DNA of 64,000 nucleotides from Nymphaea colorata (GCF_008831285.2 NC_045146.1:12849289-12913288); one strand, 5' to 3'; counted from the first letter of the stretch, positions 38,908 through 52,637 are shown. The notes: generated by a model not told the origin, from the letters alone. Numbers and translations are program-made.

Positions 38908-41900
38908 ATGAACTCCCAACACGTGATGATGGAGATAGAGGCGAACAAGCCCCCCCATGGGGTCATAACGGGAGTGGCGATGAGCCCACTGAGCGAGACG
39001 CTGTGGAGGGAGAAGACGGACACGGAGCTGATAGGCGACGTGTCGGCGAAGCTCACATGGAAGGACCTCACGGTGACCGTCACGGTGGGGAGCGGCGAGA
39101 CGCACAAGGTGTTGGAAGGGCTGACCGGATATGCGGAGCCCGGCAGCCTCATGGCTCTCATGGGACCCTCCGGCTCCGGCAAGTCCACCCTCCTTGACGC
39201 GCTCGCCGGCAGACTCGCCACCAACGCCTTCCTCTCCGGCTCCGTCCTGCTTAATGGCCGCAAGAGGAAGCTCTCCTTCGGAACTGCCGTAATCTCTCTC
39301 TCTCTCTTTCTCTGTCTCTCTAGATCTCTTGTGTATTTCTTTTTTCTTATTCTTTTCTGCTTTAAGAATATAGAAACTGCCCTTTTACTCTTTTGCTTCT
39401 TCCTACGTACTATCTGTTGCTGCTGCTGGTTCTTGCTTTCCTTACAACTCCTATATATTGCACTCTTTCTTCTTTCTGCTGCAAGTTTTTGGATCATTTC
39501 TGAAAGATAAAGGATAAACAGAAAGGTGGTCTCCCCATATTCAAGGGCGATTCACCAGGAAAATGGAAAACGGATTCTTCCTATTCGAGGGAGGGTTGGT
39601 GTTTCACGCTGTTTCACTCACACTGACTCTCAGAACAACCAACGATTCTTGTGCTTCTGGTAACCGCACTATCTCACGCATGAACGGAAGCATGACCCCT
39701 TCGTTCTTACTTTCTGCATGATTTTTCCAAAGCGGAGCGTACTTTTCTTCTCCCCGTCACACGTAGAAAGCTAGCAGTGGTGAGAAGGGAGCTCTGAGAA
39801 AACTCTAGATCTCAGTTTCAATCCTTCCGCTCTGCTTCATGTTTAACTTATTGGTGGGGTCGTGTTGATGGAGTACGGTGGTCAAGAGTCCATGCTCACT
39901 AAGTATAAACGGTTCAAAGGCTTCCTCCTGAAAAATAAATAAAGAAAGAGAATTTTGTGTGCTGCTCTTCTTTTCTGAAGCTTTTGAGTTTTGAAACCTG
40001 TCTAGGCTGTCTCACACAACTGAATATTTAATTACTTAAGAGTTTTCGGTTGTTCGATCTTCATGTTGAAAATTATTTTCCTCTTTCCTGTAAATGAACA
40101 AATATATTGTATCTGCCGCCTCTTTGTAGCATTGGTAGCTTCTCATTTTCTTTTATTATTTGACAAACTCCATTTACCCGACCACTCCATATAAAAATAT
40201 AGACTGCTTATATATATGGCACGGCATAAGGATGGGAGGGACAGAGACACTAAAAAATGATGACAGATTCAGAGAGAAGGCAGATGTATTAAATCATGCT
40301 TCAGATCAGGAAGGAATTAGAATTTGTTACTTGGTCCACCGTTGCCCATAGTGAAATTGACATATCACATCCGGTGTTCCTCAAGGAAACAAGCAAGTTG
40401 TGTTAATCTTTTCAATTACTGTTCATCCAAATAATTGGCTGCATGATATATATATATATATATGTATTTTAACTTACTATCATGGTGCTGTTGTTTAGGC
40501 ATACGTAACCCAGGACGACCACTTGCTGGGGACGTTGACAGTGAGGGAGACGATCTCCTACTCTGCCCGGTTCCGGCTGCCGGACAAGATGCCGCTGTCG
40601 GAGAGGCAGGCGTTGGTGGAGAGCACCATCATCGAGATGGGCCTTCAAGATTGTGCTGACACTCCCATTGGGAATTGGCATCTGCGTGGAGTCAGCGGAG
40701 GGGAAAAGAGGAGGGTCAGCATCGCCCTCGAAATTCTCATGAGGCCCAGATTGCTGTTCCTCGATGAGCCCACAAGTGGGCTGGACAGGTAACGATCGCA
40801 ACAACTCTGCTTTCTTCTTCGAAACGTAACTGATCAGAGCGGGTTTCTAATATTTCAACAAAGAAGTTCACTTACATGTAGTTAAAATTTTGATGGAAAA
40901 CTCCTAAAAATTTGATTCGTGAGGTGTTACATTGCTTCGTTCCTGAAGAGTTTGCAACTTGTGAATATTCATTTATGGCGTTTACCAAGATTTTTCTGTA
41001 TCGATAAGTGAGAGCTAGGAGATTTATGCTTATCTATGATTTTAATGGCACGCTGATCTCGTTCTAAGTTTTTGCTTGGTTGGTGGTAGTGCCTCGGCAT
41101 TCTTCGTGACTCAGACGCTACGTAGCCTTGCTAGAGATGGGCGCACGGTCATCGCATCAATCCACCAGCCAAGCAGCGAGGTTTTTGAGCTCTTTGACCG
41201 TTTATGCTTACTCTCAGGCGGCAGGCTGGTTTACTTTGGGAAGGCTTCGGACGCACATCAGGTAAATATATAAAACAACGAAGAAATGGGTAGTGGGGCT
41301 TTTCCCTTTTCCTCTTAATAAGCTTTTGTTTTCAGATTAAAATGTAGGTTTTATAGGATTTGGGGACTGAAATCTTGTCGAATGTGTTATTTTTGCCAGT
41401 TTTTTGCACAAGCCGGATTCCCTTGCCCCCCACTGAGGAACCCATCTGACCATTTTCTTCGATGCATCAATGCGGACTTCGATAAGGTCAAAGCAACCCT
41501 GAAAGGATCCATGAAACTGAGGGTAACGAAGAACTTCTCTTCAATTTGTCTACTTGAATGCGTTAGCGTTGATGGGGAGGAAGGCATGATTCTTGTCTTT
41601 GTTCCTCTCTTTTCAGTTCGAGAGATCTGATGATCCTCTGGACAAGATAACAACCGGTGAAGCAATAAGGACCCTGCTTGATGCGTATGATAAGTCACAG
41701 TATCACTACGACGCATTGCGGAGAGTCGACGAGATATCTAAAATTGTATGTATTTTTCTGTTTTCCGCATATTATGGAGCCATCGTTGTTTCATAACAAT
41801 ATTGAGAACTTTGGCTTCATAAATTTTGTTGCAGAAAGGAAATATCTTGGAGTCGGGAGGAAGTCAGGCTAGTTTTTTGACGCAAACTGTCACTTTGACA

Positions 41901-43881
41901 AGGCGGTCGTTCATAAACATGTCAAGGGATTTTGGTTATTACTGGCTAAGGCTTTGTATTTACTTGGTGGTCACCATCTGCATTGGAACGATATACTGGA
42001 ATGTTGGCACTAGCTATGACTCCATACTGGTAAAATCTATAGTTGAATTTGTCTCTGTATACATTTGTTTATGTAGATGATAGCGAGAAAACAAAATCTA
42101 TTCCTGAAATAAACCGTTGAGAATTGTTTGTGAGAACTGTGTGCTGCTATTGCAGGCGAGAGGCTCCTGCGGTTCCTTTGTTTTCGGTTTCGTCACGTTC
42201 ATGTCAATTGGAGGATTTCCTTCCTTCGTGGAAGACATGAAGGTTGTTGCCAACTGAGCCTTGATGTTTTATTCAAATGATCAACGGGGTCTTCAAATTT
42301 TACTGATCAAGATTTTGTTTCTGTATGCCTTCAGGTCTTTCAAAGGGAGAGGCTCAATGGTCACTATGGGGTTCTGCCATTTGTCATAAGCAACACTCTT
42401 TCTGCAGTTCCTTATCTGGTCCTGATCACCTTCGCATCAGGAACCATCTGTTACTTCATGGTCCGGTTCCATCCAGGGTTCGTCCGCTTTATATTCTTTG
42501 TCCTCTGCTTCTATGCAAGTGTTACAGTGGTCGAGAGCTTGATGATGGCAATAGCCAGTGTTGTCCCCAACTTCCTCATGGGAATTATTATAGGCGCTGG
42601 GATTCAGGTAAATTCAAACAAAAAAGGAAAAAAATCCACTTTTTTGCTTTGGTGATTTCTTGCAATTGTTTATGCTTCTGATTTATCTGCATGTATTTAG
42701 TGTCGAAAAACATATAAAACACAAATGAGAAGAACAATTTGTCATGGCTGGAATCATTCCCTCTCCATGGAAGGCCTCCCTTAGAGTCTATGGTGGTAAT
42801 ACCATGTGAAGGTTAGACTGGAGCAATTAAACACATGCTTAGTCCAGGATTCTGTTCATCCACCTTGGTTCTTCTGTTGCGATCCATGTGCTGATTTCTT
42901 CGCCTGCCACGGAAAAGGAGACCGGGGGCCTTTGATTGGAGATTTGTTTTTGATCATTTGCTTTCTTGGTCTCTGCCCCGTAACTCCTGTTTAAGCCAAA
43001 CAACTAGGGAGCAGATCCAATGGCCCAATGATCCACATGTTGTTGTCATGATCATGTTCCTCGTCTGGTAGAAGAATGCTTTGTACATGTTAGAAGTTGG
43101 TTGAACATGCCTCATGTCGTTCACCTCGCGTGATAGAACACTTGATATGTGTGAGGATCAGGCTGACTGAACACCTTACCACCTCAATAGTGTGGGAGTT
43201 GCTTACGTCGACTTAAGTTATGATGATTTTTACATGGAAAACTGACTAACGGCCTTCCTTTGACCGTAAAAAATTGCAACAGGGAATCTTCATGTTGGTA
43301 TCTGGCTATTTCAGACTCCCAAAAGATATTCCAAAGCCAGTTTGGAAGTACCCAATGTCCTATATCAGCTTCCATTTCTGGGCTCTTCAGGTAAGAAGAC
43401 AAATCAATCTGACCGAAAGTGACAAGAAACCAATTTGGCTGATCTCATAAGTTTGATAGTCTAATGCTTCTTCTTTCATGATCTAGAAGATCAAAAACAA
43501 GAAATCGTAATCCGCTTGTTGCTGATTTTCTGCCAGGGTCAATACCAAAACGATCTTTCAGGCTTGGTATTCGACAACCAATTTCCTTATCTTCCAAAGA
43601 TTTCAGGAGATTACATACTCGAAAATGTCTTCCAGATTGACGTTGCCCGGTCTAAATGGTGGGATCTGGGCGTCCTTTACTTCATGATCCTCGTCTACAG
43701 GGTAATCTTCTTCCTCATGATCAAAATCAGTGAGGACTTTACTCCATGGTTGAGAGGTTATATAGCCAGGAGAAGAATGCAGAAGAAGGGACGGAACCAG
43801 GGTGCAGTTGTAAGCAGGGATCGTATTTCCAAGTCGCCTTCCTTGAGGGGCTATGCTGCCCAAGGATCGAACAGGTCGTAG
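38908..43881 (+). CDS. ABCG11: ABC transporter G family member 11-type half transporter, ten exons
   Basis: Exons: 38908-39288, 40499-40788, 41090-41261, 41400-41522, 41617-41745, 41835-42029, 42156-42242, 42335-42607, 43283-43390 and 43537-43881; 2103 nt, 700 residues, all in frame. Layout is nucleotide-binding domain then membrane domain, as in WBC/ABCG half transporters. Seen: Walker A GPSGSGKS (86-93), Q-loop in YVTQDD (129-134), signature VSGGEK (192-197), Walker B LLFLDE (212-217), H-loop His249 in SIHQPSSE, then hydrophobic segments from about residue 403 on. [10 protein letters not shown] and the basic [12 protein letters not shown] tail match Arabidopsis ABCG11 closely, and that protein is about the same length. 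ABCG11 dimers export cutin and wax precursors across the plasma membrane of epidermal cells. A second in-frame ATG at 38929 opens MEIEAN, which matches the usual start of the family, so the first seven residues are uncertain. Confidence 0.95.
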
Positions 43882-46751
43882 TAGATGTGCCATGCTGCTA
43901 CTTACGCAGAATCCACTTGGAAAAGGAAGCCAAGTGCGCACTTATTTACCTTAGAAGTTTAAAAGTAGCTAAGCCGTTCGTTTGGGTACATGTATGACAT
44001 AATCTTTATATCTTCGTTTTCACATATATATATACTTAGGCAATCAATGTCTTGTAAATAAGGAGAGATGGCATGTCATTTTTTACAATGTTGCTTTTGT
44101 CATGTCTTCTAGTGTGTGTGAGAGAGAGAATGATGGAGAAGAGAGATTATATTTTCCTTGAAGAACAGTGCCTCTCTTCACAAGTGGAAGCAAGCAAGGC
44201 CCTTGGGGCGAGACACTAGCTAGCCGCTGACTTTTAATTGAGTCTCTCTACTCAAGTGCGGTTTTTAGTGTAATATCAAAATATGGTTGAATCAGTACCG
44301 CCGTGACATTTATGATGTGCTTAACATTTGGGAATATAATACTATTTTCTTTCAAGACCATGGAAAGTGTTTTACTCAGACTTCCGCAAGTTTGTTGGAG
44401 ATGCTGTTACATGCCGAGGACTTCTCCTCTGTTCTGAGATCTCTTCTGAGTTGTTATCTTTGTTTGAAATTTGAAACTGAAACTCTTGACATTCATGGGT
44501 TTCTCAACAAATGGTTAGTATTGAGTGCATAAGCATAACGAACCATGTTGGAATACGTTCAAAGAGAGCTTCTCTCACTCTCACTCTCTCATAATGGAAC
44601 GGCAAAGTAACTTTTTTTTTTCAATTTCGGGTGAGCAGAAGGATTAATCTCACTGTCCGATTGGAAACCGAAATCTCCTTTTTTCTCGTCATCGAGGTTC
44701 AAAGGTGCATCTCCACATGCTTCAACGTGCACGCCCACCCCCTCTACGAGTCGATTCGGAAACGAAAATACGTCCCATAATGCGTCCCAGCATGCCCATT
44801 TGATATAGGCCCCTTGAGGCTTTTCTTCTTTTCAATTTAGCTAATCAAATTATAAATGAAACATAAATGCCCAATTCTCCTAGATCCTTTGGGGCAGCCA
44901 GGCTCGTATCCGAACAAACTTGTCCCTGCCTTGCAGTATTTCATGACAATATATGAAGTGAAACTACGGCCTTACAAAATCAAACTGAAAATCAAAAGTA
45001 AGCTTTAATCAGATTCTATATAGTACGTTCTCAAGCGAACAAGGATTAACTACTCAATGAAACAGCAAAGATTTAGATGATGCTCTTGGCCGTCTAAAAA
45101 AGTATAAGATCGTTTCATTTGGTTGAGATCCCACGAAAGCAACTCATGTAATTTTTGAGTGAGTGAACAAGAGAAGTATTTCATCAAACCTCCCAACTCA
45201 GAACCGAAGCCCTTCCTCCCTTCCCCTCAGGTTAACAGGTCATGGAATTTCAGTTTTCATTTGGTTGAGATACACAAAAGCAACTCAAGTCATTTCACTT
45301 TCTCGATTTGCAAACAATCACAAGAGCAGAAGTTTGTCTAACTACTAGCCATATTACCTTTCCCTAATACCTGGATCAAGCTATTCATATAAAACTTCAA
45401 ACATACGAAGTCTTGTAATACCAATCAAAGTGCCCCTTATGTACTTCAATACCCAGCTTAAATGGAACATAGATTTTGGCGAAACCAAGTGCATCTCCTC
45501 CAGAGTCAATATATTTGAATTTTTGGAATCAACCTATCTCTGTCCTAGATGTCCAAGTTAAACAATTTTTCTGACACTTTAACAAATGACTTTACAACTG
45601 AAGTTGAATCAAGATACGGACCTAGAGGTTAAGACACACGACTCGGATATATATATGTCCATTAATTTTTTTTTCAAAAAACTTAAAACGAGATTCCTTT
45701 CAAGTTCTTTGACACTTAGATGTTACAATGTGTTCACACTTTTAGAACTCTTGCAGACCGGATCTTAAGGCTGAGGACTGGACATTACTTTGATAACAGC
45801 TGCAATGATAACCTAGCTCGACAGGAAAGCACTTAGACTAATGGATATGAGCCTACTCCATAGCTGACTTCAATCTAATACTAAAAGGAATACAAACTAA
45901 GACACCACTAGTCATAATCAGTGATGTCAGAATCGAAAGCGTACAAGCCATATTGGCTGACAGACATGGTATATGCTAGCAATGCAATGGTTGGAAAAGT
46001 AAACCGTTAGAACTATTTATTTAACCAATTTCAAATGAAAAAATTCCCTACACCGGCTATGGACAAGTTATTCTCACACTTAAAATATACTAAATGGATC
46101 TTGCGTGTATAATATAATCAATTTTTATCAAAATTCTAGTCCTCGCACTCGGGATATTGTGTATCCCTTATACACTCACATTCTTACATAGGTCCCCAAA
46201 AATGATTTACGAACATCACCCGATCTTCGATCAAATCGCCATGAAATTCAGACTATTCTTCTCAATTTTTTTGTTGGAAAGGTGTGCTACACTAAAATTG
46301 GTAGTACCTTAAATCGATAACCTCTTGAGATTTTAACTTTTAACCAAGGAATATGATTTTTTGAATTAGCAACATGCCATCAACTTGGCGATTTGAAAAG
46401 GTTACCGCTGCCAGGTGAGTAGAGGTTTTTATTTTTTTCTATTGAAATGGAGACTTTTTATCTCATTTTCATAAAAAATCAATACCTCAGGCCAACTTTT
46501 CACACGGAATTTTTCACCCAAGAGCAGCATCTGCTGACTTGCGCTAAGAGTGAAAACATTCCACAATGACCTTTACCAATGGATTTTGCCTCCCGGGGGA
46601 CCCACTTCACAAATTGAGCTTGTAGTCACAGGACTAGGAATAGTTCTTTCTAATGAAAATGACAAATGCAAGCAATTAAAAGAGTGAAACAACAACTTGG
46701 GCAAGTACCAATGCATATGAAAGAAGCCCAGAGGCATGCTAAGAAACAAAA
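43882..46751. other. Spacer between convergent ABCG11 and ADH-like 6 genes
   Basis: Holds the 3' UTRs of both genes; the ABCG11 side shows AATAAG-type sequence near 44055 but no perfect AATAAA close by. The rest is AT-rich with only short, featureless frames. I see no gene and no well-formed mobile element here. Confidence 0.6.
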
Positions 46752-49700
46752 TTAGCTGATGTGGATAACACAACGCAAACATTTGCCTTCTTTCATCAAG
46801 TTGAATGCTTCGTTTATATCATCAAATGAGAAGTTATTTGTGATCAGTTCATCGATCTGAATATCCTACAATCAAACATCACATTGCAGATGCATAAGAA
46901 TTTTAACAATATAATTAAAAGAATAAACATCGGATATACTACCTTAAGCACAGGAACCTCTTGCAATGGTTTTCCCAATGCTTGTTTTTTATAAGCTCTT
47001 ATGTTACACAACCCAGCCAGGAATTAGTAGAAGTGAATTTTTTAAATTGTTACAAAGTAGAACATTTTCTCTACTGCTCCTGCCATTCCAAGTTCGTTCA
47101 CAAATTCTAGTGTCAACAGTGAGTGTCATAGTCAACGTGACATATAACTCAAAAATTGTGGGAAAATACAACCCCAACACAAGATTTTATTGCAGTTATA
47201 TGCTTCATTCCTCAAAAGACTAAGAAATTGTTAAAAAACAACCCTTATGAAAAACACTAGTGGGAATTTTCTTTTATTAAATCCGCAAAAGAATTTAAGG
47301 ATTTCCCAAAACAGGCCCTAAGTTTTTACTTTTTGGGTCATGCCTCAAGGTTATCAGCTTTTCATCTTCAAATTTTTACGTACAAATTTGCTGCACAAAC
47401 TCTACACTGGATATTTTGAGCAAGGCTACCGTTTTGTGAATGGACTTGTTTGTTAGTTCAATTTCTTCATCTAACATGCACCGTACTTCACAATTTTTTC
47501 CTCCATGTACTAATGTTACAAAAGTCTTTTTCTTTTTGAAGGGTTTAAGATATTTGATATAACATCCCGACCCACTCTTGGGCTCGGGTCCCTAGTTCAG
47601 CGGATCCCAACCCACCCCCTAGCAGTTTCGGTTTCAATCCTAAAAAAGCTAGGAACCAGGACAATCATCTCATTAAAGCCTCCCTTTATAAGCCCTTGAA
47701 GATCCCTCACAATCTTCGATACGGGACTAAACTTCTGGCGTGTTATATTTGATGCTATATATAATTACTGACAATATCTAAAAAAGCGTTCAGATAATTA
47801 AGCATTAATTATAGTTATTATTTTTCTAAGCATATTCTTGATTAGCACATGATGATAATGGATAGGTGAATGACAAACCTTATTTAAGTACATCTCCACA
47901 AGCTTGGGCAACTCAGATTTGGGCTTCCATCCACCAAATAAAGTACCCTTCAAGGTTCTGCCTGACAGCAGTAGTCCATAATGGGCAGACACCTCAGGTT
48001 TCATTTTTGGCACCCCAAGAATCACTGTCAAGCCCCAACCCTGGGTAGAACACAGAACATCGGAAATTCATAGTTGAATATGAGATACTGAAAAGTACAA
48101 TTCATGTCGTGTGAGAGCAATATGAATGAAATGTTACTAACATCACAGCAGGATTGCAAGGCAGTGGAAACAACTCCAGTATCACCAACACATTCAAATG
48201 CATAGTCAACTCCTCCATCAGTAATACCTCTAATAACCTGCATAAAAAAAGAAGAACTTGGTTAGCTAATTTTACGTCAGGCATTTCTTCTGCAGATGCA
48301 TGCTCAGAGAACACACAATCATCCAAAGCTGTGAAATCACGTTCTGTGGATAAGAAAGAAATCTAATAAACCTAAAGATACAGAAGGATTTTTTCACAGA
48401 GAATGAAACCCTGGTAAATTTTACAGAATATCTTTATGTTCATATGCAATAAACTTGATAATGAAACAGGATTTAACTCTATATGTTCACTAGTTAACTC
48501 ACAAAATTATTTTGTCCAATTTGGACCGTGAGAAGGACAAAAACATAACCAATGAGTGTTCCCAAAATTGTTTGGAAAGAAGTTACTTTAAATGATGAAA
48601 ATCCAGAAGCAAGAATCGATCAATATGGAGATAGAGTTCAACTTCAAAAGCCGAAGGAAAAGAAAATTTAGAATTGGACAAATAAAGAAAGCCATGTGTA
48701 GGAGTGAAGTGCGGTTTCCAGTCAACTGCAGAAGACCACAACTCAGGATGCCTCTGCGTGCTGCCATTTGAGGCATTTGAGGCTGTGCTAAAGAACAATT
48801 TTGACTGATGTCTCCATAAAAACAGACACAGGAGCATCCAGAATCGAAGTGTGCCCCAAAAGGTATGCCTATCTACTTGCTTGATAGAGCAAACATACTG
48901 CAATGGATGTCTCTGGATTTTAAGTACGCCCCAAAAGGTATCCCTATCTACTTGCTTGATAGAGCAAACATACTGCAATGGATGTCTCTGGATTTTAAGT
49001 ACGTATGCCACATATTAGAAAAAGCTAGTAAAAAGCCCTAGCTCTAGGTGATATGTCCAACCCCCTAAATGTGCATTTGAGTAGACAGATAGAACATGCA
49101 GAGTCTGAAGATACTGATAGGAGTAATGTGCTAAGAAGCCAAATACCTGATGAACTGGCTCACTGCTATCAATTGGATTTATGAAATCTGTTACACCGAA
49201 AGCTTTGCCTGCAGGTACAAGCTCAGTGAGATGAATTGTGGAAAAAACCTTTTGAAGAAGTAGACGAAGCGAGATTTAATCCACCTTTCTCAAACTTTCT
49301 GGGATTTGTATCTACACCGATTACACGAGATGCCCCTCTTAGTTTGGCACCTTGAGCAACCTACTCAACAAGCAAGAGAAAAAATGTAACCAAATGCATT
49401 TAAAGCTACAAATGTTATGAAGTGAGGAGATCCTAATTCTAATACTTACAGAAAGACCAACTGTTCCAAGGCCAAAAATGGCCACTGTGGATCCTTCCAT
49501 CACATTTGCTACTTTCCAAGCTGCACCAAGCCCTAAAAAAATGTTCAAATAAGAACCCTGTTCAGCTCCAAAAAAGATATTCACTCTTGGCAACACATAG
49601 CAATATCCACTAGATTCTGCCATACGTCTGTATCTTAATTCAAGGAAAAGCACAAAAATATCATTAAACAAAGTTCCAGATGAAAGGATCTTGTACCATC

Positions 49701-52096
49701 AGACTAAGCTGGCTCAACAACATAGAAGACTTCAAGAAAGTAAGCAGAATAAAATTCAAAATAGTTCTGTCAACCACCTGTGCGACCTTAATTGATCAAG
49801 TTCTCTTGGGATACTTTTCCTATCTTATTGCTAATAAAAATCCAATTACATCATTTAACTAAACTAAGAGAAATCTCAACATCAACACCAGTCAAACTGT
49901 AGCCTTTGATGCATTTTCAATCCCGTAAATCCCTTAGTTAAAAGTCTATACTTCTTGAATTGCTGAACATCTCCTAAGAATGCCAAATTTCATAGGAAGA
50001 CATAAATTCAACGGACTGCCAAAATCTAGATAAGACTTCCAAAGTCTAGATAAGACTTCCAATGTTAGGCGAATCACATACTGACCATTGCTTACAAGTA
50101 ATACCTGGCATTTCCTTAATGTATTCTATTACATGTCACAATGGTCTGTGGTGCTTTTAAAACATGTAAAACCCATTTCAGCAATAAAAACAAAAAGAAA
50201 TTGATTTTTAATTGCAGTTATCTAATGTAAATTGCAGAATAATTAGAAGACAACGTAACAGCAATGGAAAATCACATCAATAGCACGTATGCAAGTGAAA
50301 TGTATGAATATAAAAACAATGTTATGACATTTCAAGGCCACATGTGCTTTTCTACTATTTATACAAGAAACTACCTGCAGCTACACCGCAGCTGAGAAGA
50401 CACAATTTGTCCATAGGGGCTGTCACAGGGATCTTAACAGCGCACCGACAATGTACTACTGTATACTCACTAAAGCTTGATACTCCACAATAGTGATAAA
50501 CATGCTTCCCGTTCACAGAAAACCGGGTTTTCTGATCGCTGTGCATTAGACCTCTCCTTTCCAATCCCAGCAGCTGGCACATGTTGCTTTTACCAGAAAC
50601 GCAATGCCTACATTTACCACATTCACCTATGAATGTAGTAAGTACGTGATCTCCCACCTTAAATTCGTCCACTCCATCACCAACACTTTCAACGACTCTG
50701 CGCAGTTCCCCACCCAAAACTTGAGTAAATGGTAATAACAAGATATGGCTAGCTTAAACAAAAGATAGGCACCAACCCTGCTGCTTCATGTCCATATATT
50801 CGAGGAAAAATAGGAACTGCAGTCTGCATGAAAGTACCTTAAGTTACTATAAGGCCAAGTTGCCGTTGCATAACGTCTCAACCTCTGTAGAATACAACCA
50901 ACTGAAAAAAATTTACTCTAACAGAAACCGATGACAAGAAACAGCTGAGCGGTATCGATCTCATAGAATTGGATTTAAATAATTTGTCAATATATTTGCA
51001 ATTACGAATTCAACAATGACGCCAGAAAATGAAAAAACGCATCAAGTAACTACAGCACTCTGAAGCAGAACATGAACACTTGTTCATGTGGCCAACTCAA
51101 CAACGTGCACCAATTTGATAAGGATTCCGCTTGCAATACGAAGCTAGACAAATGTAGCAGTGTCATTGCATGTTCCTACAACAGCCTCCTGCTTTCAGTT
51201 CATATCCGAGCATGTGCTTCTGTGTGCACACGCGTGAGCCGATACTCAATCTCATCTCGTTATGCATTAACAAATTCAGAGAAACGCTTTCATAGTGAAA
51301 TACACAGACGTGTATATACGTTGCATCTGCATATGAAATTTGTATTTCGGAATTACAGGTAAATTCTTGCAGAAAACATGGTTCTCTGTGAAAGGAAAAG
51401 ATGTGTGAATTTTGGAAAGCAATGCCGGTTTCCTCCTCTATGACAAATGGAAATGCAAGGAACATAACCACTGCACTTGCTCTGTGACATATTTAGGCAT
51501 AAAAAAAAAACAACTAATATAGTTTCACCGGATATTCCACGACTGCCACCATCACCACTGTCGTCGGCGTAACCGAACATGTTGGTTAAAAGTTTGACAG
51601 CAAAACCTTCAAACAGAAAGATACCCGCCTCACTCATTCTTCCATCGAAATTATCCTGTTCTAGCCATGAGAATCAGAAATAGATTCTCCCATGGGATGA
51701 TGTACCGAAAAGATATAGAAAGAATAATAAGGAATCTAGCAGAAAGAGTTCGTGCCTGGGACTCCCATTGGTTGACGTCGCTCCGGCAGAGCGATGTGCA
51801 GACAACCTTAACGCGCAGTTCCATGGGTCCGGGCGGATCAACCTCCACCTCTTCCATCACCAGAGGCTCCCCTGCTCCCCATGCCACCGCAGCTAACACC
51901 CACATACACAAACGCAAAAAGAAGCGGAATCAGAGAGACCCATCAAAGGGAAGCAGAAGAAAGTGAAGGAGCAGGCAAGTAGCAGAAGGGAATGGGATTG
52001 CAATTGCATTAGCTTGAGATGGGGACCGGCCGATTTTGGAAGAGACTGCTCACCCTTGCATCTCAGAACTTGAGGGGGGGCCGAGGAAGACGCCAT
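46752..52096 (-). CDS. Zinc-dependent alcohol dehydrogenase-like protein (ADH-like 6 group), ten exons
   Basis: Minus-strand exons: 52054-52096, 51756-51892, 50777-50823, 50375-50697, 49450-49532, 49285-49360, 49147-49208, 48142-48237, 47879-48040 and 46752-46865; 1143 nt, 380 residues, every junction in frame. The sequence follows Arabidopsis ADH-like 6 (At5g24760) along its whole length. Predicted catalytic zinc ligands are Cys50 (SLCRSD), His72 (YGHEAAG) and Cys179 (LSCGVAAG); structural zinc ligands are Cys102, 105, 108 and 116 ([17 protein letters not shown]). The NAD-binding GLGTVG lies in exon 5. The enzyme should oxidise an alcohol with NAD+ in the cytosol, but the group's substrate is not established. 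The intron after exon 2 appears to start with GC rather than GT. The start lies a few hundred bases from the probable leader of the divergent helicase gene. Confidence 0.94.
47559..47746. mobile_element. About 188-bp insertion with flanking direct repeats in ADH-like intron 9
   Basis: The block begins ATAACATCCCGACCCACTC and ends CTTCTGGCGTGTTAT, so its termini are inverted over six bases (ATAACA/TGTTAT). It is flanked on both sides by ATTTGAT (47552-47558 and 47747-47753), which may extend to a 9-bp ATATTTGAT if the terminal bases are counted differently. It is much more GC-rich than the intron around it. This is the pattern of a small transposed element with a target-site duplication; class is unclear. 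Confidence 0.6.
48853..49002. repeat. 75-bp tandem duplication in ADH-like intron 7
   Basis: Copies at 48853-48927 and 48928-49002 differ at only one or two positions, each running from GCCCCAAAAGGTAT to GATTTTAAGTAC. The unit is a multiple of three and the minus strand stays open across both copies, but it lies between verified exons and has no conserved counterpart in the family. Confidence 0.9.
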
Positions 52097-52482
52097 CGAG
52101 CGACGGACGATGATGCCCAAGCCCGATCTCAAACTCTAATAACAAACAACGGCGAAGGAGAAATTACAGAGGAAGGAGAAGGGGAAGGTGGCGCTGATCG
52201 GTTGAATACAGTTTGCACCTACCACCACCTAACACCTCAAGTATCCCACACACTCTCTCGCTCCTACTACGCGTAACTGTACAATCGACGGCTTTGTCGG
52301 TACGGTGTTCACGTCGCTCTATGGTAAAACTTTGGCTTTACCTAAGGACCTGTATGTGGAAGTAAAATACCGGGTTTAAACTTTAAAATCCCCACCCGTC
52401 GAGGTGCGGCTTTTCCCTCTATCCAAACAAGCTGTTCTCGGCATTTTTACTTTTGGCCGCTGGGGCTCTTCGTATCCATCCC
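52097..52482. promoter_or_regulatory. Probable bidirectional promoter between ADH-like 6 and RH47
   Basis: Less than about 400 bp separates the ADH-like start codon from the region where the helicase leader probably begins. Both transcripts diverge from here. The stretch is mixed GC and contains TTTAAACTTTAAAATC near 52374-52390 as a possible TATA-like site, but no decisive element. Its role is inferred from gene orientation. Confidence 0.45.
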
Positions 52483-52637
52483 ATGCTCGCGCCACCCCTT
52501 CTGCGTAGTCCCCCTGCCTTTTCGTCTCCATCGCAAGCCTCGGTCTCTGCTCAGTCCCCCTGCGAGCATCGCATTCAGCTTCTCCCCATCGCACAGCCGT
52601 CACAGCAATCTTCTCCTGTCTCCGTTGCAGCAGGTAA

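Noticed and set aside
38892..39497. Open frame of 201 codons on the minus strand
   Set aside because: It is the shadow of ABCG11 exon 1 and the start of intron 1 in the antisense direction.
47550..47753. Cassandra-type TRIM element
   Set aside because: The sequence has the general style of a short LTR element, but the 5S rRNA-like segment that defines Cassandra is not visible and no paired LTR was found.
52483..52633. Possible coding first exon of RH47 with a transit-peptide-like composition
   Set aside because: Spliced to the best acceptor (ending 55733) the frame stops before the helicase ATG, and the helicase already has its own N-terminal presequence.
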